This document shows positions 27,999 through 36,785 of a DNA stretch of 64,000 bases, one piece after another. The notes under the pieces were generated by a model. That model made no database searches. It was not told the origin of the DNA and saw only the letters and a program-made list of their open reading frames with translations. The stretch is from Bacterioplanes sanyensis (lineage in GTDB: Bacteria > Pseudomonadota > Gammaproteobacteria > Pseudomonadales > Oceanobacteraceae), in NCBI RefSeq assembly GCF_014652515.1, contig NZ_BMYY01000013.1, forward strand, positions 1 to 64,000. Direction: 5' to 3'. Position numbers and translations under genes: made by a program. Position 1 is the stretch's first letter. Each line of letters opens with the position of its first letter.

Positions 27999-29807
27999 AT
28001 GGATGCACTGAACCGCTGGGCTTTTCCCTTTATTTTGACCTTGCTCGCCGTGGCGCTGTGGCAGAGCAGCGCCTTTCAAGAAATCGCCGCCGGCGTGGCA
28101 CTGTTTTTATTTGGCATGTTATCGCTGGAGAAGGGCTTTAAAGCGCTCAGTGGCGGCGTGTTACAGCAATGGTTACAGCGCAGCACCGATCGTATTTGGA
28201 AGTCACTCAGTGTTGGCGTAGTGACGACTACCTTGATGCAATCCAGCTCATTGGTGTCGGTGCTGAGTATTTCGTTTATTTCGGCGGGGCTGATCCCCTT
28301 AGCCGCCGGCCTTGGCATCGTGTTTGGCGCTAACCTAGGCACCACCACGGGCGCTTGGCTCATTGCGGTGTTTGGCCTCAAGATCAAGCTGTCGGCTTAT
28401 GCCCTGCCGTTGTTGGTGTTTGGCATTGCGCTGCAATTTCAACATCGAAGGCGTTGGCAAAATATTGGCCATATTTTAACCGGCATCGGCTTTATCTTTT
28501 TTGGCATTCATCTGATGAAGCAAGGCTTTAGCGCTTATGAAAGCCTGCTGATGCTGGATGGCATCGACAGCCAGCAATGGCTGTCACGCTTGTTATTTGT
28601 CGCCGTTGGTATTTTGGCCACGGTTATCATGCAATCCAGCCATGCCACACTGGTGCTGATTTTGACGGCACTGAGCAACGGCCAGATAGACTATGAGGCC
28701 GCACTGGCGGTGGCGATTGGTGCCAACGTCGGCACTACAATTACCGCCTTAATTGGTGCCATGGGAGCCAACAACGCCGGGCGCCAGCTGGCCGCTGGGC
28801 ATTTATTGTTTAACCTAGTAACAGGCTTGCTGGCGTTATTGCTGCTGCCGTGGCTGCTGGCGCTAACCGAGTGGTTAGCGCAGTGGCTAGGGCTACCCGC
28901 AGACAGCGATACCCTCAAGCTGGCTCTGTTTCATACCTTGTTTAACCTGCTGGGCGTGGTGCTAATGACACCTTGGATTCATCGCCTGGCCAGCTTGTTA
29001 CAACGCTGGATTGTGGCCAAGGAAGCCGATATCAAACGCCCGCGGTATTTGAACGAGGCGGCGTTGGCCTCGCCCGCCTCGGCCCTGCACGTGAGCCAAC
29101 GCGAGACCCTGCGTCTGTACCGCTTTTGCCGCGACACCATGATTCACGCGTTGGGCTGGCGCAGTAGCGATTTTCGTTTGCAGCACAGCCTAATCAACGC
29201 CGCCGAGGTCAGTGACGCGGAACAACAACACCAGCATTTGCAGCAAGCCTACGAACACAGACTCAAACCGGTTTACAGTGCCATTGTCGAGTTTTTAATT
29301 CAGGCGCGCAGCCATGCTGGCATCGCCCAAGAAGAACAACTGCGCCGCGTGCGCAGCGCTGGCTTTCACCTGCTAGAAGCCATCAAAGGCGTCAAACACT
29401 TGCTCGACAATTTGACCCACTACCTGCACCAAGGGCCAGTGGCCATGACTGCCAGCTACCAGAGCTTGCGCACTCAGATAGCCGCGACGTTAACGCTGCT
29501 AGATCAGGCCCTAGAAAAACATGATAGCGACGATCTTCAGCTGCTGCTGCAGCGCCAACACTTGCAGTTACAGCGCTTTAATGACGATTTCGACCAACAG
29601 CTTGAACTGCTGATTCAACAGCGCCAAATCAACGCGGCCATGGCGACATCACTCATGACGGATAAAAGCTATTGCTTGCATGTGTGTAAACGGCTGTTAA
29701 TGGCGGTTGAGTTTTTATCGTTACCGGCGACAACAGGTGATCCCGACTGGTCGCTCAATGATGAAGACTACCGCCAGCTGGCGCGCGACGGCCAAGAGGA
29801 GCGTTGA
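27999..29807 (+). CDS. Na/Pi cotransporter family protein
   Basis: This 602-residue protein carries two copies of the NptA/PF02690 inverted repeat with QSSSLVSVLSISFISAGLI and QSSHATLVLILTAL, the QSS motifs being the sodium/phosphate signature. Eight to ten membrane helices lie in residues 1-330. The C-terminal 270 residues are helical and PhoU-like (CRDTMIHALGW and long amphipathic helices). It imports phosphate with sodium, or exports it. It is followed immediately by a small coiled-coil gene. Confidence 0.9.
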   Translation: MDALNRWAFPFILTLLAVALWQSSAFQEIAAGVALFLFGMLSLEKGFKALSGGVLQQWLQRSTDRIWKSLSVGVVTTTLMQSSSLVSVLSISFISAGLIPLAAGLGIVFGANLGTTTGAWLIAVFGLKIKLSAYALPLLVFGIALQFQHRRRWQNIGHILTGIGFIFFGIHLMKQGFSAYESLLMLDGIDSQQWLSRLLFVAVGILATVIMQSSHATLVLILTALSNGQIDYEAALAVAIGANVGTTITALIGAMGANNAGRQLAAGHLLFNLVTGLLALLLLPWLLALTEWLAQWLGLPADSDTLKLALFHTLFNLLGVVLMTPWIHRLASLLQRWIVAKEADIKRPRYLNEAALASPASALHVSQRETLRLYRFCRDTMIHALGWRSSDFRLQHSLINAAEVSDAEQQHQHLQQAYEHRLKPVYSAIVEFLIQARSHAGIAQEEQLRRVRSAGFHLLEAIKGVKHLLDNLTHYLHQGPVAMTASYQSLRTQIAATLTLLDQALEKHDSDDLQLLLQRQHLQLQRFNDDFDQQLELLIQQRQINAAMATSLMTDKSYCLHVCKRLLMAVEFLSLPATTGDPDWSLNDEDYRQLARDGQEER

Positions 29808-29808
29808 G

Positions 29809-30066
29809 GTGAAGTACAAAAAACTGATGCGTCGCATCCAAACCTTATTTGATGAACCCGAGCGACAACGCCAGCAGCAACGCAAAAAACTGCAACGCCT
29901 GTTGAAAAAGCTGCGCCACAAACAGCAGCAACTACAGCACAAGCTGGAGCAAGCCGACCGCCAAGACGATCAGCAAGAGCTGCGAGATAAAATCGCCTTA
30001 TTAAAGCAGCAGCGGCGCAAGTTGGTTGCGGCGCTGCAAGACCTCAAAGCTGGCTCGAACGGATGA
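29809..30066 (+). CDS. Small basic coiled-coil protein
   Basis: This 85-residue protein starts at a GTG two bases after the cotransporter stop, with AGAGGAG eight bases upstream. It is almost entirely Gln, Lys, Arg, Leu and Glu in heptads, predicted to be one long coiled coil (KKLQRLLKKLRHKQQQLQHK). No family was recognised. Tight coupling suggests that it works with the helical PhoU-like domain of the cotransporter, which is inference. Confidence 0.65.
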   Translation: MKYKKLMRRIQTLFDEPERQRQQQRKKLQRLLKKLRHKQQQLQHKLEQADRQDDQQELRDKIALLKQQRRKLVAALQDLKAGSNG

Positions 30067-30217
30067 AACAGCAAGCGCTAAGCCCTGATGTTGCCGCAAA
30101 ACTGATCTGCATCACCTTTCGATACCGCTGCTAACGACTGCCTTTCTCTAAACTTTTGCTAGTCTCAAAGCACAGCCCGAGCGCCTCGGGCTCATTGTTA
30201 GGTTGTGGAGACCCTCT

Positions 30218-31906
30218 ATGCCATCACTCACCATTAAAGCTCGCATTATTCTGCTGGGCATCGTACCCGTCATATTGCTAGCCACCATTATGATTGGCCT
30301 AAAACTGGTCTCCAGCGCCGACGAAACCCGAGCCAGCATCGACTCCATGCGCGAGCAGGCCATGGCGCGCAAATCCGCGGAGCTGAAAAACTACGTGCAA
30401 ATGGCACTGTCGGCAGTTAAACCGATTTTGCAAGATCGCAACCTCAGTGCGGATGAGGCACGAGAGCAAGCCATCGAGATTCTGCATCGCTTTCGCTTCG
30501 ATAACGACGCCGGCTATATGTTTGGCTACGACTTTGATGGCGTTGCCAAAATTCATGGCACCCGGCCAGATTTGATCGGTAAAAACTTAATCAATACCAA
30601 AGACAAAAACGGTGTGTTTTTTATTCGTGAGCTGATTGATGCCGCTCGCACTGGTGATGGCTATGTGCAATATGCTTACCCGAATCCGGCTACGGGCAAC
30701 CCTAATGGCTTGAAGCTCTCTTATGCCGAAGTGGTCCCTGAGCTGCAGTGGATGGTGGGAACGGGCTTTTATATTGACGATATCGAGCAGGAGCTGGCGG
30801 CTGCCGCACAGGAGATACAGCAACGCAATCGCGGGTTTCTGATCAACACCTTGCTGACCGTCGTCATTATTCTCGGCATTATCACAACAGCCGCCCTGTG
30901 GATGGCGCGTTTAATTGTTAATCCACTCAAACGTGCCGTCTCAGCCATGGAAGAAATTTCCAGTGGCGATGGCGACTTAACTCGGCGCATGGCCGCTAAT
31001 GGCAACGATGAGCTGGCACAACTGGGCGGTGCTTTTAACCGCTTTGCTGACCAAGTACAGCACCTAGTACAGGGGGTTACTTCCTCCAGTCGTACCTTGG
31101 TTGAAGCCGCCTCGCAACTGCGCCAAGCCGTCGATAATGCTCGTAATGGCGCCGACCGCCAGCACCAAGAAAGTGACCAAGCGGCCACCGCCATGAACGA
31201 AATGTCAGCCGCCGCAAATGAAGTCGCAGGCCATGCCAGCTCTACCGCCGATGCCGCCAGCAGCGCCGATGAACAAGTCAAAGACTCGCTGACAATATTG
31301 CGGCAATCCATCGGCGTTATTGATGGACTGGAAAACCAAGTGCAAGAAGGCGTTAAAGTCATCGAAAGCCTAGGCCAAGATTCCGAAAACATCGGCAGCG
31401 TATTGGATGTGATTCGCGGCATTGCCGAGCAAACCAACTTACTGGCGTTAAATGCCGCCATCGAAGCTGCTCGCGCCGGCGAAGCTGGGCGAGGTTTTGC
31501 TGTGGTCGCCGATGAAGTACGTTCGCTGGCCAGCAAAACCCAAAGCAGCACAGATGAAATTCAAACCATGATTACTCGGCTGCAACAAGGCGCAGGGGAT
31601 GCCGTACGCGTTATTAGTAGCATTCAAGAAAGCAGCAGTGCCAGCGTCACAGAAAGTCGCAAAGTAGACGAGGCCTTGCACACCATCTCTAACGCGGTAC
31701 AGGTGATCAACGATATGACCACCCAAATCGCCAGCGCCGCCGAAGAGCAAACCAGTGTCGCCGCCACCATCAATGAAAACGTACACAGTATTGTGGCCAT
31801 TGCCCGTGACACCGCCGAAGAAACCAGTCGCTCCGACGCCAGCGCCCAGACGGTGGAGAACGTCGCCCAAGAAATGCAGCTGATGGTGTCGCAGTACCGT
31901 GTGTAG
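30218..31906 (+). CDS. Methyl-accepting chemotaxis protein with sCache domain
   Basis: This 562-residue chemoreceptor starts at ATG 30218 behind GTGGAG. It has a first membrane helix, a periplasmic single Cache domain ([21 protein letters not shown] ... [10 protein letters not shown], sCache_2 type), a second membrane helix near residue 210, a HAMP domain and a signalling domain with the hairpin tip [21 protein letters not shown] that docks CheA/CheW. sCache_2 receptors often sense small organic acids; the ligand is not readable here. No other chemotaxis genes are nearby. Confidence 0.93.
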   Translation: MPSLTIKARIILLGIVPVILLATIMIGLKLVSSADETRASIDSMREQAMARKSAELKNYVQMALSAVKPILQDRNLSADEAREQAIEILHRFRFDNDAGYMFGYDFDGVAKIHGTRPDLIGKNLINTKDKNGVFFIRELIDAARTGDGYVQYAYPNPATGNPNGLKLSYAEVVPELQWMVGTGFYIDDIEQELAAAAQEIQQRNRGFLINTLLTVVIILGIITTAALWMARLIVNPLKRAVSAMEEISSGDGDLTRRMAANGNDELAQLGGAFNRFADQVQHLVQGVTSSSRTLVEAASQLRQAVDNARNGADRQHQESDQAATAMNEMSAAANEVAGHASSTADAASSADEQVKDSLTILRQSIGVIDGLENQVQEGVKVIESLGQDSENIGSVLDVIRGIAEQTNLLALNAAIEAARAGEAGRGFAVVADEVRSLASKTQSSTDEIQTMITRLQQGAGDAVRVISSIQESSSASVTESRKVDEALHTISNAVQVINDMTTQIASAAEEQTSVAATINENVHSIVAIARDTAEETSRSDASAQTVENVAQEMQLMVSQYRV

Positions 31907-31930
31907 CCCGCCGGCTAATGATCAAGCTAA

Positions 31931-31964
31931 CAGCACCACAGCGCCTTGGTTCGCTGTTGTGCTG
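31931..31964 (+). terminator. Hairpin after the chemoreceptor gene
   Basis: A thirteen-base-pair stem with one mismatch (31931-31943 with 31952-31964) stands 25 bp after the stop codon. No T run follows, so intrinsic termination is uncertain. The remainder of the 394-bp gap to the next gene contains no gene; its right end holds an FNR-type box. Confidence 0.45.
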
Positions 31965-32204
31965 CTTGCGTAGATTGCCTAAAGCACGCGCCAAGTTGAT
32001 TGCATCGCAGCCCTTTGTTGCGCGCCTGAGCGATCAAAGGCGACGCATGACTTAGCGTGCCGCTGTCAGTGCAGACGCCATGACACGAGACACGCCTCGC
32101 CCGCGAACTCCAGCCCTATGCCGCCGCTTCTTGCTGTTGCCTTGCAACATGATGCCGAGCCCTGCGGCAATCTAGGGCGGGCACCTAGTTACTCAGAGGT
32201 ATCC

Positions 32205-32218
32205 TTGATTTAACTCAA
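32205..32218 (+). promoter_or_regulatory. FNR/Anr-type box upstream of cytochrome c peroxidase
   Basis: TTGATTTAACTCAA matches the FNR/Anr consensus TTGAT-N4-ATCAA at nine of ten positions and lies 83 bp upstream of the peroxidase ATG. Bacterial cytochrome c peroxidases are commonly induced under low oxygen by FNR or Anr, so site and gene agree. Confidence 0.72.
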
Positions 32219-32300
32219 AGGCTATTCATCAGCCCTGGCGCTAGGGGGTTGCCTGTCTATCATCAAAGCGCAACCGCATGCATAGAGAGAGGTTTTTACC

Positions 32301-33278
32301 ATGATGAAGTTCGCGCTATCAGCCGTTCTGACCTTGGGGGCGGCCATGAGTCAGGCCAGCGGCTTGATTCAACCCATCGAGCCTTACACCAGCCCCACAC
32401 CTGCCAAAGTTGAGCTGGGTAAAATGCTATTTTTTGATCCGCGTTTGTCGAAATCTGGCTTTATCTCCTGTAACTCTTGCCACAATTTGAGCATGGGCGG
32501 CAGTGACAACATGCCGACATCCATTGGTCACGACTGGCAACTAGGGCCGATCAATTCTCCGACGGTGCTCAACAGCGGCTTTAATATCGCCCAGTTCTGG
32601 GATGGCCGTGCTGAAACGCTACAGGAGCAGGCCGGTGGGCCTATTGCTAACCCAGGTGAAATGGCCTCTACCCATACCTTGGCCTTGGATGTGCTGCGTA
32701 GCATTCCCGGCTATCGCCAAGCATTTGCCGAGGTTTACGGTAAGGACAGTATCGACATCGATCAGGTAACCGATGCCATTGCCGAGTTTGAGCGCACCCT
32801 AGTCACGCCGGACTCGCCTTTTGATCGCTATCTGCGTGGCGATAAAAACGCCATTTCGGCCCAAGCCAAAGCTGGCTATGAGTTATTTCAGTCCACTGGG
32901 TGTGTTGCTTGTCATAACGGCCCAGCGTTGGGCGGCACCTCATTCCAGAAAATGGGGGTAGTAAAAGCCTACGAGACTGACAGTAAAATCGCTGGCCGTT
33001 CAGCAGTTACCGGTAACGAAATCGACCGTTTTAAATTTAAAGTACCGACCCTGCGCAATGTGGAGCTGACCTACCCTTACTTCCATGATGGCGCCGTCTG
33101 GGATCTAGCAGAAGCGGTGAACCTGATGGCAGAGTTGCAGTTAGGCCATGAGTTTAAAGCGGAAGAAACTGAACAAATGGTAGCGTTTCTAAAAAGTCTG
33201 ACAGGTAAGCAGCCGGACTTTAAACTGCCGATTTTACCGCCGTCTACCGTGGAAACGCCCCGCCCCAACCCGAACTGA
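32301..33278 (+). CDS. Di-haem cytochrome c peroxidase
   Basis: This 325-residue periplasmic enzyme has a signal peptide ending MSQASG. Haem motifs are CNSCH (near 68) and CVACH (near 210). The stretches SMGGSDN, SPTVLNSGFNIAQFWDGRA and TLRNVELTYPYFHDGAVWDLAEAV are classic for bacterial CcpA-type peroxidases, closer to the canonical enzyme than the one at 26.2 kb. It detoxifies hydrogen peroxide in the periplasm using cytochrome c. The FNR-type box upstream suggests low-oxygen induction. It is a single-gene unit; a hairpin at 33291-33318 follows. Confidence 0.93.
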   Translation: MMKFALSAVLTLGAAMSQASGLIQPIEPYTSPTPAKVELGKMLFFDPRLSKSGFISCNSCHNLSMGGSDNMPTSIGHDWQLGPINSPTVLNSGFNIAQFWDGRAETLQEQAGGPIANPGEMASTHTLALDVLRSIPGYRQAFAEVYGKDSIDIDQVTDAIAEFERTLVTPDSPFDRYLRGDKNAISAQAKAGYELFQSTGCVACHNGPALGGTSFQKMGVVKAYETDSKIAGRSAVTGNEIDRFKFKVPTLRNVELTYPYFHDGAVWDLAEAVNLMAELQLGHEFKAEETEQMVAFLKSLTGKQPDFKLPILPPSTVETPRPNPN

Positions 33279-33290
33279 TCATAACAACCA

Positions 33291-33318
33291 GAGCGCCAGA
33301 GGCCGCTTGCTGGCGCTC
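33291..33318 (+). terminator. Hairpin after the peroxidase gene
   Basis: GAGCGCCA (33291-33298) pairs perfectly with TGGCGCTC (33311-33318). There is no clear T run after it, so it may only stabilise the 3' end. Confidence 0.4.
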
Positions 33319-33345
33319 GCGAGCACTGCTATGATCGCTGCCGTC

Positions 33346-33503
33346 TTGGGGGAGTAGCCGGCTGCACTGGCACATAGCCGGTCAGTTCACTGGTCAACAT
33401 AGTCAGGCAACAGCCTGTGGCCAGTGAGTATGAACACCTTCATATCGGCGAGACCTAAGGCAAATACCCACTCCAATTGGCGGGAGGTGGGCGTTTGCCT
33501 TTG
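33346..33503 (+). promoter_or_regulatory. yybP-ykoY manganese riboswitch
   Basis: The leader contains both conserved blocks of the yybP-ykoY aptamer: the 5' GGGGGAGTAGCCGG and the 3' CGGCGAGACCTAAGG, with the L1 loop CAACATAGTC between. It is followed by a long stem in which AAGGCAAA (about 33457) pairs with TTTGCCTT (about 33495) and CCCACTCC with GGAGGTGGG, the expected switching partner. Family members bind Mn2+ and turn on Mn exporters, and the gene 27 bp downstream encodes exactly such an exporter type. Confidence 0.92.
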
Positions 33504-33529
33504 GTTGTCATTCCCGCCTGGATTCTCTT

Positions 33530-34093
33530 ATGGATGCTTTTCTAACCTCTACCACCACGGTCGCCCTGGCCGAAATGGGTGATAAAACCCAGTTATTATC
33601 TTTGCTGTTGGCCGCTCGTTTTCGCAACAAGCCTGCGATTATCGCCGGTATTTTGCTGGCAACCCTGCTGAATCATGCGGCCTCTGCCTGGCTCGGTACC
33701 TGGCTGGCACATTGGCTGAACTCCCATTGGTTTGACTGGCTGTTAGCGGCGAGCTTTATTGTGCTCGGTTTGTGGTTGCTGATTCCGGATAAAGACGAAG
33801 ACGTCAGCCACCGCTTTGATCATTTAGGTGCGTTTCTCGTCGCGACTGTGCTGTTTTTTCTGGCCGAAATTGGCGATAAAACCCAGCTTGCCACCGTGCT
33901 GCTGGGCGCACAGTTTAGCGATCTGCTGTGGGTTACCCTCGGTACCACCTTGGGTATGTTGATCGCCAATGTGCCGGTGGTGTACATGGGCGATCACTTG
34001 CTTAAGCGCTTGCCCATGCGCTCCCTGCATTTGGCAGCCAGCGCGCTGTTTATTGGCGTCGGCCTTTGGGTGCTACTGCAGGCTAGCATTTAG
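33530..34093 (+). CDS. TMEM165/GDT1-family Mn2+ exporter
   Basis: This 187-residue membrane protein of six helices has two copies of the family motif E-x-G-D-K-T (LAEMGDKTQLL near residue 15 and LAEIGDKTQLAT near 110), the cation-binding repeat of the UPF0016/GDT1 family. Bacterial members (MneA of Vibrio cholerae) export manganese. The upstream Mn-sensing riboswitch makes that role very likely here. Its 3' end overlaps the convergent phosphoethanolamine-transferase-like gene by 21 bp. Confidence 0.93.
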   Translation: MDAFLTSTTTVALAEMGDKTQLLSLLLAARFRNKPAIIAGILLATLLNHAASAWLGTWLAHWLNSHWFDWLLAASFIVLGLWLLIPDKDEDVSHRFDHLGAFLVATVLFFLAEIGDKTQLATVLLGAQFSDLLWVTLGTTLGMLIANVPVVYMGDHLLKRLPMRSLHLAASALFIGVGLWVLLQASI

Positions 34094-35785
34094 TTCCTCA
34101 GGCCAAACTCTTTCGGTCTGCTCGCAGGCTGTTTCATCTGGATAGCGACTGATCAAGCTGGGCTGACAGAAGTACACACCATCTGGCTGTGATAGGACCA
34201 TGCGGTACAAGTTATCTTGGTAGAGCTTTTCTGACTGAAAGTAATGCACCCCAGCCACCTCGTTGGGGTTGTGCAACTGCGCACCTAAGCGTTGCAGTAG
34301 CCATTTGCTTAATTGATAGTGGCTCATTAGGCCTGCCGGCAGCGAGTCAGCTTGGGCGCCGGCGGCCAGCACCGGGACTGAGGCGACCATAGGTGTCAGA
34401 CGGTTATGGCCCCAACGGCCCTGCTCGCCTAACATCTGGCCATGATCGGATGTCATCACCCAGGCCGTGCGGCCCGGTAACTGCTGACTCCAGCGGTAGA
34501 TATCCGCCGCTAGCTGATCGAGGTAGAGCAGGGCGTTATCGTAGGCATTACTGTCGCGCTGAGCACTGTCACCTTGATCATCGGGCCAGCGATGATAGCG
34601 CTGGCGTTCATGCCGATAGGCGGCTTGATAGGGAATATGAGCCGAGCGCACATGCACTGCAATCAGGTTTTTCTCTGCCAAGGAGTATTCTTGTAACCAT
34701 TCCAGAACCAGACGATCGCCCTGCTGCGCCAGATCCAATGGCTCATCTTCTCGAGTCACCACCACGTCTACATGCTCTACTCCCAAACCGTTCAGCATTT
34801 TCGACTCCTGAGTCGATAGCCAAAAGGTTTTAAACCCAGCACGCCGAGCTTGGGCAAATAGGTTAGCCACTCCTGATTCTAACGCCACCAGATTACCGGG
34901 CTCTCGCACGCTGTTGAGCAGCAAGGGCAAGCTGGCCCCAGTGGCCACGGATGCGGCCAAGCCCTGTCTTGCTTGCAGCTCACCGCGCTGCAACAGAAGT
35001 TGTAACTGAGGTGTCGTCTCCCGTTCACCCCCCGCCAGTTGCAAGCGGTCATAGCGCACAGAGTCAGTAATGAGCAGCACTAAATTATCGACATCTGCCA
35101 CTGGCAACTGCTGCAACCGATAGGGCTGAAACTCGGGTAGCTGCACCGTTTGATGGCGAAAGGCCATGCGTACGGCCCAATAACTGAAAGCATTCAGTGA
35201 GTTATGCAGTGAGCTGCGAGTTGGGCCTGGCATAAAAAAAATCATATCGCGATAGGTAGCGCGATTTGGCTTACTGGCCAGAGCCAGCAACACCACCAAG
35301 CTACAGCCCAGAGCCAGTGGCCACGGCCTAGGTTGTAGGTAGCGCTGGAACAACCACAACGTCAGCCCCCAAGGCAAAGCCCACACCACGAGTACTGGCC
35401 AATGATGTGGCGCAGCATGGACTGTGGCAACGCCAATTTCCTCGCGTTCGGCAAATAGTTTGCTGATGTCATAAGGTGTGAGCGGCTCGCCAGTGAAGGA
35501 GATATGACTCAGCTGCAACAGCTGCATCAATGCAAACATGCCGACCAGCAACCAAACCAACCAGCGCTGGCCGCTAAACCACAAACAAATATTAACCAGC
35601 AGAATAGCGGCAACGTAGCTGCCTTCTAATTGAGCATGATTGGCACTGCTGTATAGTTGCTGCAGAAAGTCATCACACAACATCAGAGTGGTCGTGAGTA
35701 CAATTAAGAGCGGCATTTTTAACCGCGCAGCGGTTGACGACTGTGACAGCGACGCAAATTTGAATGACAACCAAGTAGCCCGCAT
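34073..35785 (-). CDS. Phosphoethanolamine-transferase-like membrane sulfatase-fold protein
   Basis: This 570-residue protein starts at ATG 35785 (MRATWLSFKF); the frame extends upstream without a better start. About five membrane helices occupy residues 20-210, then an alkaline-phosphatase/sulfatase-fold domain with LLITDSVRYDRL (metal Asp), VATGASLPLLLN (probable nucleophile Thr), VHVRSAHIPYQAAY and MTSDHGQMLGEQ (metal Asp-His). This is the layout of EptA/EptC/OpgE-type enzymes, which transfer phosphoethanolamine from phosphatidylethanolamine to envelope glycans; some relatives transfer phosphoglycerol. It is divergent from a glycerophosphodiesterase-like gene. Confidence 0.78.
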   Translation of the reverse strand: MRATWLSFKFASLSQSSTAARLKMPLLIVLTTTLMLCDDFLQQLYSSANHAQLEGSYVAAILLVNICLWFSGQRWLVWLLVGMFALMQLLQLSHISFTGEPLTPYDISKLFAEREEIGVATVHAAPHHWPVLVVWALPWGLTLWLFQRYLQPRPWPLALGCSLVVLLALASKPNRATYRDMIFFMPGPTRSSLHNSLNAFSYWAVRMAFRHQTVQLPEFQPYRLQQLPVADVDNLVLLITDSVRYDRLQLAGGERETTPQLQLLLQRGELQARQGLAASVATGASLPLLLNSVREPGNLVALESGVANLFAQARRAGFKTFWLSTQESKMLNGLGVEHVDVVVTREDEPLDLAQQGDRLVLEWLQEYSLAEKNLIAVHVRSAHIPYQAAYRHERQRYHRWPDDQGDSAQRDSNAYDNALLYLDQLAADIYRWSQQLPGRTAWVMTSDHGQMLGEQGRWGHNRLTPMVASVPVLAAGAQADSLPAGLMSHYQLSKWLLQRLGAQLHNPNEVAGVHYFQSEKLYQDNLYRMVLSQPDGVYFCQPSLISRYPDETACEQTERVWPEELNASLQ

Positions 35786-35817
35786 GCACTCGCTCCAAAA
35801 GCAAAAAGGCACGTATA

Positions 35818-36609
35818 GTGGCAGGAGTATTTGATTTACGTCAATTAATGACTGCGGTGTTGTCGGTTCTGGTCGCTGTTGTGTGTACCAGTACCGCATC
35901 GGCTGCTGGTGAATGCCAGCGCTTATGGCTGCATCGTGCCAGCATTACCGACCATGCCGCTAACAGCAGCAGCGGCGCACTGGCAGGCTGGCAGCAAGGA
36001 GCCGGCGGGGTGGAGGTTGATATTCTCTATGACCCGCAACAACAGCGCTTTATCGTTGCCCACGATTGGCAGGCAGCCGGTGAACACTCGCTGTTGTTAT
36101 CTGATTGGCTCAGCCAAGTACCCCAGGAAATTCCCTTGTGGCTGGACGCCAAGAATCTTGGCTCCCTTTGGCCTTGGCAAATCAGCGGCGCCAGTCAGCG
36201 TCTGAAGACGGTATTACAGCAACACCAGCGGCTGCTAACTGCTATCGTTGAATCACGTCATCCTTGGTACTTACGCCACCTGCAACGTCAGGGGATCGCT
36301 ACCTTGTACCGCACCGACTTGAAGCCTTACCCAGATGGTGATTGGCGCCAATCTTGGCATATTGATTTGTTTCAGTGGTTGGCCAGTGTGGCTCCATTCA
36401 GCGGCGTGTCATTGAGCCATGGTCGCTTTCAAGCTCCGGTCATAGAGCCACTGATTCGTTACGCCCCGGTTTACCTCAGCACCGTGCGGCAAGCAGAAAC
36501 GGCCAAGGCGCTACTCGCACAGCCTCAAGTCGCGGTTGTGCTGGCCAAGGGCAGCGTTATTAAGCAGCTATGCCAACCACGCCAAGCAACCACCAAGAAC
36601 GACACTTAA
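35818..36609 (+). CDS. GDPD-like exported phosphodiesterase
   Basis: This 263-residue protein starts at GTG 35818, preferred because AAAGG precedes it and because it gives an Arg-containing signal-peptide head; the in-frame ATG at 35848 is the alternative. The signal peptide ends TASAAGEC. The glycerophosphodiester phosphodiesterase fold is marked by WLHRAS (His-Arg), GGVEVDILYD (Glu-x-Asp) and FIVAHDW (His-Asp). Typical members split glycerophosphodiesters such as glycerophosphoethanolamine; the canonical PENT segment is replaced by AANSSSGALAG, so the substrate may differ. Its stop codon lies in the TTAA immediately left of a MITE. Confidence 0.7.
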   Translation: MAGVFDLRQLMTAVLSVLVAVVCTSTASAAGECQRLWLHRASITDHAANSSSGALAGWQQGAGGVEVDILYDPQQQRFIVAHDWQAAGEHSLLLSDWLSQVPQEIPLWLDAKNLGSLWPWQISGASQRLKTVLQQHQRLLTAIVESRHPWYLRHLQRQGIATLYRTDLKPYPDGDWRQSWHIDLFQWLASVAPFSGVSLSHGRFQAPVIEPLIRYAPVYLSTVRQAETAKALLAQPQVAVVLAKGSVIKQLCQPRQATTKNDT

Positions 36610-36785
36610 AGCACCCGGACTCATTCTGCACAGCTTTGCGCAAGTGCAGCAGGCTTTCAGAAGAACAAGGCGGTGATGGCAGGAAATGGCCAGTCTTGTT
36701 CGACATCGCCAACAACGCTATGGAAGCGTGCCGCCCGCCCCCAGAAGAGAGCGCCAAAGCAGACACCGAATTATTCAGAGGTGCC
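36610..36785 (+). mobile_element. MITE copy A (176 bp, internally deleted)
   Basis: The right end GAATTATTCAGAGGTGCC (36768-36785) is 17 of 18 identical to the end of copy B at 48443-48460. The left end starting AGCACCC at 36610 is degenerate. About 110 internal bases (from ATTCTGCACAGC to GCCGCCCGC) are roughly 85 percent identical to copy B, after which copy A lacks some 85 bp. Both ends meet genes: the stop of the GDPD-like gene abuts the left end and the stop of the eut regulator lies inside the right repeat. Confidence 0.78.

Noticed and set aside
30769-31551. Open frame of 260 codons opposite the chemoreceptor
   Set aside because: It is antisense to the conserved MCP signalling domain; the Ala/Ser-rich product is a shadow of the coiled-coil codons.
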